From assembly GCF_014644435.1 (NCBI RefSeq), contig NZ_BMKR01000008.1:186001-250000 (forward strand): DNA of 64,000 nt, read 5' to 3'. Every line of letters starts with the position of its first letter. The first letter of the stretch is position 1. This DNA is from Paenibacillus albidus. Its GTDB lineage: Bacteria > Bacillota > Bacilli > Paenibacillales > Paenibacillaceae. The notes beneath the pieces are model-generated. The model was not told the origin of the DNA and did not search any database. It saw only the letters and a list, made by a program, of their open reading frames with translations. Below, piece by piece: positions 36,234 to 46,596 of this stretch. The translations under genes were made by a program, and so were the position numbers.

Positions 36234-36452
36234 TTAAGAGGAAGCATGAATCTGCGGGAACTCCTGAACCATTTCATCGCCGGAGAACAAATCGTCAAGC
36301 GAACTGAGTGTTCCGTCTTCTTCCACCTGATACACCGACATTTTCTCACCGTTTACGGTCAGCTCAATGAAACAACCCCAGCAATAGAACTGGTGGGAGC
36401 CAATCTTGCCGATGTCTTTGGAATTGCAGTTTGGACATTTCATCTCATTCAT
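36234..36452 (-). CDS. Small zinc-ribbon protein of unknown function
   Basis: A 72-residue protein with two CxxC knuckles, CPNCNSKD (residues 6-9) and CWGC (about 24-27), that should bind one zinc ion, followed by an acidic tail (VEEDGTLSSLDDLFSGDE). It lies 5 bp after the PRC-barrel gene and is probably cotranscribed. Small zinc ribbons of this kind are common in Paenibacillus; none has a known role that I can name. Confidence 0.8.
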   Translation of the reverse strand: MNEMKCPNCNSKDIGKIGSHQFYCWGCFIELTVNGEKMSVYQVEEDGTLSSLDDLFSGDEMVQEFPQIHASS

Positions 36453-36457
36453 TCCAC

Positions 36458-36979
36458 CTATCCGTTAACAATATTAATGGCTTTTTGAAGCCGTTCTTCG
36501 CTCATCGCGGGCACCATCACAGCGTTTTCCCCAATGGACATTTCCTCAGAACAAGGCAGCCATTTGCGGCCTTCGATCAAATCAGTTACAAGTCCGTCAC
36601 TGATTTCCAGCGCTACTATTGTGTTTCCCAACTTTTGGTCAAAATAAACATCGGATATTCGTCCAAGTATCGTTCCGGTTGTAGTCAGTACCTGCAATTC
36701 CTTAAGTTTGTTCTTTCCCAAAAGAAAAGTATATGGTATATGGTCGGATTCTGCTTTCACAATCGACTCTTTACTCCGGATCATGACAGCATCTTCGCCG
36801 TAAGCGACAATATCTTCCCATGCCACAACTTTCACATGACTGGTAAAAAAAGATTTGCTTTCCAGTTCAATACCCGTAATCTTCCAGTTTGAATCCAGCA
36901 TAACATCGACAATTGTGCCGATTTCATTACCTTCTTCAACTTCATATACAGCCAAACCGATCATTTCTTGAAGTCTCAT
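36458..36979 (-). CDS. PRC-barrel domain protein (YrrD-like)
   Basis: The 173-residue protein has two PRC-barrel repeats: IGLAVYEVEEGNEIGTIVDVMLD (about residues 6-75) and LLGKNKLKELQVLTTTGTILGRISDVYFDQ (about 85-160). PRC barrels bind RNA or protein partners; they occur in RimM and in photosynthetic reaction centres. Bacillus YrrD has this layout and lies near cysteine desulfurase and mnmA, as here. The function is unknown. Confidence 0.88.
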   Translation of the reverse strand: MRLQEMIGLAVYEVEEGNEIGTIVDVMLDSNWKITGIELESKSFFTSHVKVVAWEDIVAYGEDAVMIRSKESIVKAESDHIPYTFLLGKNKLKELQVLTTTGTILGRISDVYFDQKLGNTIVALEISDGLVTDLIEGRKWLPCSEEMSIGENAVMVPAMSEERLQKAINIVNG

Positions 36980-37068
36980 GGCTGCCTTAGCCCCTCACTT
37001 TGAGTGTACTTACGAGTCTTCAGGGTCAACCCCGAAAGACCCCGAAAAGGATCGAAAATTCGAAGCGG

Positions 37069-38220
37069 CTACGATCTATTACGCAGGCGATTCAAAAGGG
37101 TTTCAATTTTTCGGGCAACGTACTCCATTTCTCCAACAGTATTACCCAAACCAGTACTAAATCGAATCGCGGAGTCTAAAAGATTATCAGAAAGATTCAT
37201 AGCTTGCAGAACATGGGAGATTTCCAGTGAACCCGAGGTACAGGCCGATCCGCTGGCCACAGCAATCCCTTCCATATCCAGATTCATCAGCAGCACATCC
37301 GTCCGGACTCCCGGGAAGCTGAGATTGAGAATATTCGGCACAAAATGACGCGGATTACCGTTAATCGCATAACCTTCCGGCCCGATCAGCCTGTCCAATT
37401 CCTGCAGCAGTGTACTCCGTAAAAGATTCGCTTTCTCCTGCCGCTGCAAAAACTCCTGCACCGCCAACTGGACAGCCTTGGCAAAACCTGCAGCCCCGGC
37501 CAGATTCTCGGTTCCCGCACGCCGCCCCCGCTCCTGCAGGCCGCCATGCTGCCTTGAATTCAGCGGCGCGCCGCGTCTGACATACAGTCCGCCTATTCCT
37601 TGAGGCCCGTTAATCTTGTGGGCGCTGAAGCTCATATAATCAACCGGCAGCTCACGAAGGACAATCGGCAGCGCCCCCAGAGCCTGAACGGCATCCACAT
37701 GGAACAATATGCCCCGCTCTGCGGCCAGTTCACCGATCTCCTGAAGCGGTTGAACGGTCCCCGTCTCATTATTGGCAAACATGATACTAATTAAAACCGT
37801 ATCCTCGCGCAATGCAGCTGCGACCTCGGCCAGCGAAACCCGGCCAGTCGAATCCACAGGAAGATAAGTGACGCTCCAGCCTTCCTTTTCCAGCTGTTTG
37901 CAGGTATGCAGCACAGCATGATGTTCGATTGCTGTAGTGACGATATGCCTTCCTTTATTCGCAGTGGCGGCAGCCGCACCAAACAAGGCCAGATTATCGC
38001 TCTCCGTGCCTCCGCCGGTAAATACCCACTCCTCCGGGCTGCAGCCCAAAAAGGCGGCAATCATATCGCGCGCCCCGTTGATCATCCGTTTGGCAGAACG
38101 CCCGAATTGATGAACACTGGACGCATTGCCGTATTGCTCAGTCATTATATTCAGCATGACCTTGGCTACCTCAGGATGAACAGGGGTTGAGGCAGCATGG
38201 TCCAAATAGATTCTTGTCAT
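37069..38220 (-). CDS. Cysteine desulfurase (IscS/NifS type, YrvO-like)
   Basis: The 383-residue pyridoxal-phosphate enzyme begins MTRIYLDHAASTPVHPEV. It has the PLP lysine in SAHKINGPQGIGGLYVR (about residue 203) and the active-site loop SGSACTSGSLEISHVL with the persulfide Cys (about 325). It moves sulfur from cysteine to acceptors. In Bacillus the YrvO enzyme, encoded next to mnmA, supplies sulfur for 2-thiouridine in tRNA. Here mnmA is 3.9 kb away with cymR in between, so the same partnership is likely. A DUF523 gene follows upstream on the same strand. Confidence 0.93.
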   Translation of the reverse strand: MTRIYLDHAASTPVHPEVAKVMLNIMTEQYGNASSVHQFGRSAKRMINGARDMIAAFLGCSPEEWVFTGGGTESDNLALFGAAAATANKGRHIVTTAIEHHAVLHTCKQLEKEGWSVTYLPVDSTGRVSLAEVAAALREDTVLISIMFANNETGTVQPLQEIGELAAERGILFHVDAVQALGALPIVLRELPVDYMSFSAHKINGPQGIGGLYVRRGAPLNSRQHGGLQERGRRAGTENLAGAAGFAKAVQLAVQEFLQRQEKANLLRSTLLQELDRLIGPEGYAINGNPRHFVPNILNLSFPGVRTDVLLMNLDMEGIAVASGSACTSGSLEISHVLQAMNLSDNLLDSAIRFSTGLGNTVGEMEYVARKIETLLNRLRNRS

Positions 38221-38265
38221 AGGTTGAATTCTCCGCTTCTTGGAATGGTAAAACGTTACGTTTGT

Positions 38266-38757
38266 TTACTCGATTATACGCTGCTTTGGGCCTCTCAACA
38301 ATGCAGGCAGCTCCTGCAGCTGCGTTTCGGAAGCGACTTCGATCCCATGCTGCCTGAGCAGTGCCGCTGTGACGCCATGCCCCGCTATTTTTTCACCGCT
38401 GAAAGTGCCGTTATAGATCATCGCACTGCCACAAGAAGGGCTGTTCTCCTTGAGTACAACAACTTTCGCTCCGACCCCGCGCGCTTTCTCCAGAGTAATA
38501 TGCGCCCCCCGAATATACATCTCGGTGACATCCGTCCCGGACTTGTCGACTACCCGTGCCCGGCCCGCCAGCACATCGTCTCCATCTCCGCCGACAATTT
38601 CAGCCGGCTCCCGCGGTGTAACGAATCCGCCAAGCAGCTCTGGACACACCGCCACCGCCTGGTTGCCCGCAAGCAGGCTTTGAATGGTATCATCCAGACA
38701 ATCCGTGCCGTTATATCTAACCTTCATTCCTGCAAGACATGAGCTTACCAATATCAC
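38266..38757 (-). CDS. DUF523 protein, TudS-like (thiouracil desulfurase family)
   Basis: The 163-residue product has the family cysteines in ILVSSCLAGMKVRYNG (Cys7), AVCPELLGGF and LKENSPSCGSAMIYNG. In characterised TudS these ligate a [4Fe-4S] cluster that removes sulfur from 2-thiouracil. Whether this copy acts on thiouracil is inferred. I chose the GTG at 38757, 8 nt after GGAGG, over a GTG three codons earlier that overlaps that site. The neighbouring cysteine desulfurase makes a sulfur-related role plausible. Confidence 0.82.
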   Translation of the reverse strand: MILVSSCLAGMKVRYNGTDCLDDTIQSLLAGNQAVAVCPELLGGFVTPREPAEIVGGDGDDVLAGRARVVDKSGTDVTEMYIRGAHITLEKARGVGAKVVVLKENSPSCGSAMIYNGTFSGEKIAGHGVTAALLRQHGIEVASETQLQELPALLRGPKQRIIE

Positions 38758-38801
38758 ACCGAACACCTCCGTGTACCTTGTAAACCAATCCCTTGAATAG
38801 C

Positions 38802-39089
38802 TTAGACCCCAAACACAAGATAACCCAGGGTCATGTACAGCACCAGAAAAACTGCCAACACAATATGGCCGATTATCGCCGCCGTGCTGAATTTAGGCTG
38901 GGGATTGCCAATACTCCCCACACCCAGCACCAGGCCAACCGGACACAGCACCACAATCATTCCAAACCACAGACCTTGCAGCCGCTGTCCTGCCTCAAAC
39001 GGGAATACGAAGCTATAAATTGTCATTAAGGCTGTAATCGCAAATAAAGCCAGCGCTATGAGGGCCATTGCCTTTTTCAAATGAAACAC
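38802..39089 (-). CDS. Small membrane protein of unknown function
   Basis: A 95-residue protein with three hydrophobic helices (about residues 8-30, 40-60, 68-92) and no recognised motif. Its start overlaps the end of the methyltransferase gene by 13 bases, indicating coupling. Confidence 0.7.
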   Translation of the reverse strand: MFHLKKAMALIALALFAITALMTIYSFVFPFEAGQRLQGLWFGMIVVLCPVGLVLGVGSIGNPQPKFSTAAIIGHIVLAVFLVLYMTLGYLVFGV

Positions 39090-39883
39090 TCCACTCTTTT
39101 GAAAGCCGTAATGATACTTACTGGAATTTCTTCTGTAAATACACCCTCTGAGTCAAGGCTTAACAAGGCAGTTCTCAACTCATCTTCAAATCGTTCATGT
39201 TGATCTCCAAAGAAACGCCTGGCAGCATACGAAGTAGAATACAGATTTCCGATTATCGTTTCGACCGACCACCTGTGTACATAACTTGGCAAAACATGTC
39301 TTTCTACATTTATGAATTTGGATTTAGCTACAAGGACCTCATGCCGTTCTGTTGGAGGTACATATACGCTGCTGCCCGCCCGTCTTTCCTTTCCCAGCCA
39401 GCGTTTGACTACTTCATCCACCTTGAGCTGCCAGGTCAGGGGCTCCTGCTTCTGATCATTATCGACGATGGCTATACCCCCATTTGGGATAGTAGTGTTA
39501 TAGAGAATTTCAAGGACGGCTTCTCTGTCCATCCAATGAAATGCTTTTGCAATGATCGTCAGTCTCAGGGCCCCCCAATCGCCCGCCAAATCTTCCGCTT
39601 TGCCATATAACCATTTCACATGGTCCACCCTGTTCTCGATAGACAGACGGTTCGCTTCTGCTAACATTTCCGGTTCCGTATCTACACCTACGATTTGTTC
39701 AAACCAATCCTGAAACCGCAATGCCAGCTGTCCACTGCCGCACCCCAAATCTAGCATGCAGCCTTCACCGTTCAGCGAAAACTTGTCAATTATATACCGA
39801 ATAAGCGATGCAGGGTAAAGTAGCCGGTATTTACTATAGTACCAAGCCGTCCCCTGAAATAATTCAGCCCCATAGTCGTTCAT
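39077..39883 (-). CDS. Class I SAM-dependent methyltransferase
   Basis: The 268-residue protein has the SAM motif I MLDLGCGSGQLALRF (about residues 44-58), the acidic motif IVGVDTEPEML and WLYGKAEDL, then IAKAFHWMDRE, as in UbiE-like small-molecule methyltransferases. The substrate is unknown. AAAGGTG precedes the ATG at 39883; an in-frame TTG six codons upstream is the alternative. Confidence 0.85.
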   Translation of the reverse strand: MNDYGAELFQGTAWYYSKYRLLYPASLIRYIIDKFSLNGEGCMLDLGCGSGQLALRFQDWFEQIVGVDTEPEMLAEANRLSIENRVDHVKWLYGKAEDLAGDWGALRLTIIAKAFHWMDREAVLEILYNTTIPNGGIAIVDNDQKQEPLTWQLKVDEVVKRWLGKERRAGSSVYVPPTERHEVLVAKSKFINVERHVLPSYVHRWSVETIIGNLYSTSYAARRFFGDQHERFEDELRTALLSLDSEGVFTEEIPVSIITAFKRVECFI

Positions 39884-39936
39884 TAGAATCACCTTTTCCA
39901 ACTAAACTTCACTTCATTTCCGTACTGTCACAAAAA

Positions 39937-40185
39937 TTAAAAAGGGGATTGCGTAAGTGTGACTATCATAAGAATGAATCCAACAACCGATGACAATGCA
40001 CCCATCTTATCTTTAGTATTCAAGTATGTGGCGCCTCCATTAAAGATTAGAGCCCCGGACATCCCAAGCATCGCCCAGGACAATCTCACTACGCGGCTTT
40101 GATCCTCTCCCCACAAAAAGGTTATTGCCAGGATGAGGGTCGATACACTAAATAAGATCCCAACTAACCTAAGAACATTTTGCAA
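39937..40185 (-). CDS. Small membrane protein of unknown function
   Basis: The 82-residue product has three hydrophobic segments (about residues 4-20, 33-48, 58-77) and ends MIVTLTQSPF. The start is a TTG at 40185, 6 nt after AAGGAGGAG. The longer in-frame reading to 40323 would translate through that ribosome binding site and is unlikely. No family recognised. Confidence 0.65.
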   Translation of the reverse strand: MQNVLRLVGILFSVSTLILAITFLWGEDQSRVVRLSWAMLGMSGALIFNGGATYLNTKDKMGALSSVVGFILMIVTLTQSPF

Positions 40186-40338
40186 ATCGATCTCCTCCTT
40201 TAAAAATAAAACACCCCACCATCGGCAGGGTTTCGTTATTTCAGATCCTTCTATTTTATCATTACTGGAACAATGTGTAAAATACTCCTGAACCATTTTC
40301 CATTTCTTTACGTATAACCTCACAAAGGAGCTGATCGA

Positions 40339-40563
40339 ATGTTCGGAGGTATTATCTTTCTTATTCTTGGTTTATCAACAATTGCTTTTGGAATATATAC
40401 TCGCAAAAATCCAACCTTTGGATGGCGTATGAATGAGGGTTGGAAAGTGAAGGGCGACTCTGAGCCAAGCGTTTCCTACATAGACTCCATAAAATTCACA
40501 GGAATTATTGCTATATCAGTAGGGGCTTTGATGATTATATTCGGTATACTGATGCTACTTTAA
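40339..40563 (+). CDS. DUF6199-like small membrane protein
   Basis: A 74-residue protein with a helix at each end (residues 3-19 and 52-74) and the central motif NEGWKVKGDSEPSVSYI, which I recognise from the DUF6199 family of small Firmicutes membrane proteins. The role is unknown. CAAAGGAG lies 11 nt before the ATG. A long perfect stem at 40635-40675 ends the unit. Confidence 0.72.
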   Translation: MFGGIIFLILGLSTIAFGIYTRKNPTFGWRMNEGWKVKGDSEPSVSYIDSIKFTGIIAISVGALMIIFGILMLL

Positions 40564-40634
40564 TTTCCCAAATACCGGTGATACATACATTGCACTATTG
40601 AAGTTCTGTTGGAGTTAATAAAATTTTATCAAGT

Positions 40635-40675
40635 AATAGTACTTCCCTGACAATAGCTGTCAGGGAAGTACTATT
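40635..40675. terminator. Perfect 18-bp stem, probable terminator
   Basis: AATAGTACTTCCCTGACA (40635-40652) and its exact complement (40658-40675) flank a 5-nt loop. It lies between the DUF6199-like gene and the DJ-1 gene. The T run is weak, so it might instead protect or process RNA. Confidence 0.6.
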
Positions 40676-40714
40676 ATAATAGGCTATATCAAATGTGATT
40701 GGAGTGTTACTTAG

Positions 40715-41347
40715 ATGCAAACAAAAAAAGTTTATCTTTATGTATTTAATACAATGTCAGACTGGGAATATGGATATTTAATTGCTGAACTAAACACAGG
40801 AAGATATTTCAAAAAAGATTTAGCACCTTTAAAAGTAGTTACCGTAGGAGCCAATAAAGAAATTATTACTACGATGGGAGGACTGAGCATACAACCAGAT
40901 ATTCCCCTTGATGAATGTACTCTTGAGAGTAAAGATCTAATAATTTTACCTGGAGGGAATACTTGGGGAGAAGATATTCATCAACCTCTCTTGCAAAAAA
41001 TTGGCGAAGCTTTGGAGCTTGGCACTATTGTTGCTGCAATTTGTGGTGCGACTGAGGGACTGGCTAATATGGGATACTTAGATTCTAGAAAGCATACAAG
41101 CAATGACCTAGAGTATATTAAAATGGTCTCTCCTAATTATAAAGGAGAAAAATTGTATGAGATGGGACCTGCAGTATCTGGTGGGAATTTGGTTACTGCA
41201 TCAGGAGTAGCTCCTTTGGAATTTGCGATGGAAGTACTGAAAAAATTAGATGTATTTGCACCTGATACCTTGCATTCATGGTATAACCTGAATAAGACTC
41301 ATCAACCTGAATACTTCTTCCAGTTAATGAATTCAATAAATAAATGA
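40715..41347 (+). CDS. DJ-1/PfpI family protein (YdeA-like)
   Basis: The 210-residue protein has the DJ-1/PfpI fold: VYLYVFNTMSDWEYGYLIAEL at the start (Glu of the elbow pair), LIILPGGNTWGE, and the nucleophile elbow AAICGATEGLANMGYL with its Cys near residue 108. Members include glyoxalases, chaperones and amidases; the activity here is unknown. The gene is clearly AT-richer than its neighbours, with A/T-ending codons, which suggests acquisition from a low-GC relative. GGAGTG stands 8 nt before the ATG. Confidence 0.88.
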   Translation: MQTKKVYLYVFNTMSDWEYGYLIAELNTGRYFKKDLAPLKVVTVGANKEIITTMGGLSIQPDIPLDECTLESKDLIILPGGNTWGEDIHQPLLQKIGEALELGTIVAAICGATEGLANMGYLDSRKHTSNDLEYIKMVSPNYKGEKLYEMGPAVSGGNLVTASGVAPLEFAMEVLKKLDVFAPDTLHSWYNLNKTHQPEYFFQLMNSINK

Positions 41348-41350
41348 GCT

Positions 41351-41384
41351 AAAAAATCCTCCCCAAATTTCTTGAGAAGGATGA
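41351..41384 (-). terminator. Terminator of cymR
   Basis: On the minus strand ATCCTTCTC, loop AAGAAATTTGG and GGAGGAT are followed by six Ts. It also lies just past the convergent DJ-1 gene. Confidence 0.75.
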
Positions 41385-41399
41385 GTTTGGTGTTCTTTC

Positions 41400-41819
41400 C
41401 TAGATGTAAAACATATAATTATCCGCCTGGCTCTCTTCCTTGAAGTTGATGAGGTCGGAAAGTGTGGTGGAATCGAGTACATCGGCAATGCCGTCGCGGA
41501 TACGCAGCCACAGGTCGCGTTTGGCGGGATCATCTTCTTCGGTGAAATCCACAGGCGAAATAGGGCCTTCGAGTACGCGGATGATGTCACCGGCGGTGAT
41601 GGTGCTGGATTCACGGGACAAAATATAACCTCCGTAGGCTCCACGGATGCTTTTAACAAGACCTGCATTGCGCAGGGGGGCAATCAATTGCTCCAAATAA
41701 TGCTCGGACAAGCCATTTTTCTCGGCGATACTTTTCAGTGATGTCGGGCCTTCGCCGAATCTCCGGGCCAGCTCCATCATAATGGTTAATCCATAACGTC
41801 CTTTTGTCGATATTTTCAA
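41400..41819 (-). CDS. cymR: Rrf2 family regulator CymR (cysteine metabolism repressor)
   Basis: The 139-residue protein begins MKISTKGRYGLTIMMELARRFGEGP, followed by the Rrf2 winged helix (SLKSIAEKNGLSEHYLEQLIAPLRNAGLVKSIRGAYGGYILSR). It has no cysteines, so it is not an iron-sulfur IscR. That fits CymR, which senses cysteine supply through a complex with CysK. The neighbouring sulfur genes and mnmA agree with the Bacillus order. The start is TTG at 41819 after AGAGGTG. Confidence 0.92.
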   Translation of the reverse strand: MKISTKGRYGLTIMMELARRFGEGPTSLKSIAEKNGLSEHYLEQLIAPLRNAGLVKSIRGAYGGYILSRESSTITAGDIIRVLEGPISPVDFTEEDDPAKRDLWLRIRDGIADVLDSTTLSDLINFKEESQADNYMFYI

Positions 41820-42099
41820 AGGGGCACCTCTTTCGATTTAGTTGCTGATTCTGCTACGTTTATAAGTGGGTAACACAGGTGATATCTCATATCAAGGTAT
41901 TCCGATGTTTGCTCTATAGTTTATGTTATCATATCCGCAGTTACATTTGGAGAACAAAACGTAACTTTTTAGCATAATGTTCTCCCCACGCGGACATTTT
42001 AGCCATTTCACACTTGTTTTTAGGGCAATATAAGCGGCGGAGGGTCGGTTTGCAGTAGACAGTTATGTTATAATACTTTTTGAGCCGGGTGTTTCATGA

Positions 42100-43272
<1,173 letters not shown>

Positions 43273-43319
43273 CCATTGGGAAAGCCGTTGAGTAATGGAG
43301 TGAATATTTATATTTTTGC

Positions 43320-43373
43320 AAAGAGGGTGTCCCATAAGCCATGAAATGGCTACTTGGGACATCCCTTGTTTTT
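43320..43373 (+). terminator. Terminator of mnmA, copy C of the IS1182-tip-like hairpin
   Basis: AAGAGGGTGTCCCATAAGCC pairs with GGCTACTTGGGACATCCCTT, followed by GTTTTTGG, about 50 bp past the mnmA stop. Confidence 0.8.
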
Positions 43374-43394
43374 GGAGTCGGACAAACGTTGTGC

Positions 43395-43525
43395 TCCATG
43401 AGGACGCTCCGCGAACGGACCGTTGTTCCAATCGCTCTTGTGTCCAGATTTTTTTATTCCCCTTAGCGGTGAAAATCCGGACACAAAGGCGAACGCTATC
43501 GCTTTTCCACAATCGTTCCGTCCTC
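43395..43525. repeat. About 110-bp dispersed hairpin repeat, copy 2 (inside the IS left part)
   Basis: CTTGTGTCCAGATTTT (around 43438-43453) pairs with AAAATCCGGACACAA (around 43472-43486), flanked by GGACCGTTGTTCC and CACAAAGGCGAACGCTATCGCT. Order and spacing match the copy at 30865, including the identical CACAAAGGCG (43482-43491 and 30945-30954). Confidence 0.6.
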
Positions 43526-43635
43526 TCCGCTGTTTAAGCGGGAAACATACTACAATATTTATAAAAACGCAAAAAAGCAACCACTCTTTTGGTAAAATGG
43601 AAGTGCGACCAACCATTTCAAAGGAGAGGTTTCTT

Positions 43636-45194
43636 TTGTACATTCAATATACCATGGACCCACTTTGCTTCCCAATGGATCTGGAAGAAGACATTCCAGA
43701 AAACCACCTTGTTCGTCTTGTTAATGCAGCCGTCAATCGGCTAGACGACGCCATCTTTGACGCTGCCTACCCCGGCGGCGGCCGCGACAGCTACCATCCC
43801 AAAATGCTTACTAAAGTCATTATCTACGCGTATACGCAGCGCATTTATTCTTCCCGGTAAATCGCCAAAGCGGTCCGGGAAAACATTCCTTTCCTGTGGC
43901 TGGCCGGACGACAACGCCCGGATTTCCGCACGATCAACCGTTTCCGTTCCCAGCGGATGAGGGCTGTCCTCGAAACCGTATTTACCTCTGTCCTACAGTT
44001 TCTGGCGAACGAAAAATACATTTCCCTGGAGCATTACTTTGTAGATGGTACAAAAATAGAGGCGAATGCCAATCGCTACACCTTCGTGTGGGGCAAAGCC
44101 GTCAGTAAGCATAAGACCAAGCTGCAAGGAAATATACATGCATTGTTTGCCGACATTGAGGCCACGGAGAAACAAGAAGAACAGGAACACCACTGCCAGG
44201 ACCTGAGCGAACTTGGCGAGTCCGCCGAGATCAGCAGTGAGAAACTCGAACAAATGACCCAGACGCTAGAGTCGCAACTGCTGGACAAGCCCAAGGACAA
44301 ACCACTGAAAAAAGCCGTTCAGCGGCTCCGTAAGGATTTGCTGCCCAGACTGCTGAAATACGAGCAGTACCAAATGCTGCTTGGCGACCGGAATAGCTTC
44401 AGCAAGACCGACCCGGATGGGACCTTCATGCGGATGAAGGAAGACCACATGCGTAATGGTCAACTCAAACCGGGTTATAATGTACAGATCGGAACCGAAA
44501 ATCAGTTTATTTTGGCCTACAGTCTTCACCCAAGACCTACCGATACCCGTTGTTTACAGCCACATATGGAAAGGCAAGGAAGATCCTGGGGAAACTTCCT
44601 AGGGTGGTGGTTGCGGATGCAGGCTATGGCAGTGAAGAGAACTATGCCTATTTGGAAGACGAACACGTGAAGGCTGTGGTCAAATACGGCAGCTACCACA
44701 AAGAAAAGAGCAAAACGTAGAAAGAGAATATCGGAAAGATAGAGAACTGGACGTACGACGACGCCGGGGATACGTGGACGTGCCCCGCCGGACAAACGCT
44801 GCATTTCCGTAAAGAAAGTAAGGAAACGTTGGAGAGTGGGTATGAAATTCGAAAACGTCATTACCGTAGCCCAAGTTGCGACGGTTGCCTACTGAAGGAA
44901 CGTTGTACAAAAGCGACAGGAAATCGGGAAGTCGTCGTTAGTTTGGAACGACAGCGGTACCAAAGTCAGGCTCGGGAGATTCTACGGAGTGAAGAAGGCT
45001 ACGCCTTGGCTGTTCGTCGGATGACGGAACCGGAAAGTGTGTTTGGCCAACTGAAGAATAATCAGGGATTCCGGCGCTTCCTGCTTCGAGGGATGGAGAA
45101 GGTGACCATCGAAGTTGGGTGGCTTTCCCTTGCCCATAATCTGTTAAAGCAAGCCACCCATGACCAAAAACGCAGAGCAGCGATCCTCCAATAA
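43636..45194 (+). pseudogene. IS1182 family transposase, inactivated
   Basis: The frame starts at TTG 43636 (AAAGGAGAGG upstream) with MYIQYTMDPLCFPMDLEEDIPENH, a typical IS1182 start. A TAA at 43858-43860 interrupts it, where QIAKAVREN should follow SSR (CAA to TAA). The same frame continues to about 44570, where one base is missing after CACATATGGAAA. The rest ([20 protein letters not shown], with a DDE aspartate) is read in the next frame, with a TAG at 44718-44720 where Trp is likely. It ends HDQKRRAAILQ. Three lesions make it non-functional. Intact length would be about 520 residues. Confidence 0.9.
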
Positions 45195-45381
45195 CGGGGG
45201 AATCGCTGCTCTGCTCACTTTTTGTGTTTTTAAGAATAAAGAGAACTGCTTTCCGCCATAGAAAATCTACTTTTGGGGCAGCCTCTTTTGCGGCCTATTG
45301 ATAATTATACAGGTGTTTATGAGTTGTTATCAGCTGTATTCATAAAGATTAACACTTGGAATCACCCCAGGCTGCATTTCG

Positions 45382-46596
45382 TCAGCGCACCTGCTGTTCT
45401 GTTCCCGCTCCGCGGCTGCCGGAGGCACGAACGACCGTCAGAAGCAGATAAGCCAAAATAATTGCACCAGCAGCCAGATAAGCGATCTCTATCCCGAAGT
45501 AATTCGTAAGCAGTCCCGCTAACAGCGGCCCGGTCATCATTCCTGCTGAATAAGCGGTGTTGTACAGAGAGAAGACGATTCCGTACGATTGTGAACCGTT
45601 CTGGTCAGCAGCCAGCGCCATTTCCGGCAATGATGGGGAAAGAATCGTTCCCATCCCGATGCCCAGCAGTGCAAGTGTCGCGGCTTGCAGCCATAAGCTG
45701 GCTCCGAGCGCATTCAGCGGTAAAGCAATCGCCGTAATGACCATCCCGAGACGAATAACCGGGAGGTTCCCCTTCCGGGCGGCCCAGGCTCCGGCCAGCG
45801 GAGCGATCAGCCCGTAGGCAGCTGTAGGGATCATGAACAGCAGCCCGATGCCCCCTGGAGACAATCCGAAGACCGCCTTCAGCCGCAGCGGCAGGGTAGG
45901 TTCCAGCACCGCCGGAATAGCGGCTCCGAGAATGACGATACCAAAGATCAATAACAAGGAGCGGCTGCGCAGCATACTTCGGGACTGGCGCGGCTCGGAG
46001 GCCGTGACATCCGGCACCTTACGCAGCAGCACGATCCGCAAGACGGCATCCGTCAGCGTCAGGGCTGCCACAAAGAGGAACGGTGCGGCATATCCGCCTA
46101 GCTGGTACAGCCAGCCCCCTACGGCAGGTCCGAGCAGCGTTCCGGCAGCCTGGCCGGACAAGGCCAGACCCATGGCTTTGCCTCGTTCAGCGACCGGGTA
46201 GACGTCGGCTACGAGCGCCAAGCCTGCTGTCCAGGTGGCAGCAGCGGCAACGCCTTGGAGTGCTCTGGCGGCTACCAGCTGCCAGAAGGAATCGGCGGCC
46301 AGGAACAGCAGCGTTGTTGCGGCCAGGCCAAGCAGCCCCCACAGCAGCGGGCCTTTGCGGCCGATCCGGTCGGACAGCAGCCCGAACAGGGGAGATGCAA
46401 GCAGCAGCGCAATGCCGTAGCTGCCGAACAGGATGCCAATCTGTGCAGGACTCGCCCCCAGTGAAGTCGCGTATTGTGGCAGAATCGGCACCACCACCCC
46501 ATAGATCATCATATCGGTGAAAACGGCAAGTCCGACAACCAGCAGCGCAGCTTTTTGCTGTTTAGGCGTAATTTCCCCGGTATTCACAGGTTTCAC
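45382..46596 (-). CDS. MFS transporter, probable drug exporter
   Basis: The 404-residue protein has 12 predicted membrane helices. The MFS loop motif GLLSDRIGRKGPLLWGLLGLA lies between helices 2 and 3 (about residues 67-87), and LSGQAAGTLLGPAVGGWLYQLGG is a drug-exporter-type motif C in helix 5. The start is GTG, overlapping the PadR stop by four bases (GTGA), so regulator and exporter are translated together. The substrate is unknown; PadR control suggests an antibiotic or phenolic compound. Confidence 0.9.
   Translation of the reverse strand: MKPVNTGEITPKQQKAALLVVGLAVFTDMMIYGVVVPILPQYATSLGASPAQIGILFGSYGIALLLASPLFGLLSDRIGRKGPLLWGLLGLAATTLLFLAADSFWQLVAARALQGVAAAATWTAGLALVADVYPVAERGKAMGLALSGQAAGTLLGPAVGGWLYQLGGYAAPFLFVAALTLTDAVLRIVLLRKVPDVTASEPRQSRSMLRSRSLLLIFGIVILGAAIPAVLEPTLPLRLKAVFGLSPGGIGLLFMIPTAAYGLIAPLAGAWAARKGNLPVIRLGMVITAIALPLNALGASLWLQAATLALLGIGMGTILSPSLPEMALAADQNGSQSYGIVFSLYNTAYSAGMMTGPLLAGLLTNYFGIEIAYLAAGAIILAYLLLTVVRASGSRGAGTEQQVR

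Larger units (their letters stand above)
43318..45291 (+). mobile_element. IS1182-type insertion sequence (decayed)
   Basis: The ends carry imperfect inverted repeats: GCAAAGAGGGTGTCCCATAAG at 43318-43338 and, read inward from the right, GCAAAAGAGGCTGCCCCAAAAG at 45291-45270. They enclose a broken IS1182-like transposase and a terminator at 45176-45215. The left tip is also part of a self-complementary hairpin (43321-43371) that ends mnmA transcription. The 300 bp between the left tip and the transposase is unusually long and contains a dispersed hairpin repeat, so the exact left end is not certain. No clear target duplication is visible. Confidence 0.75.
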
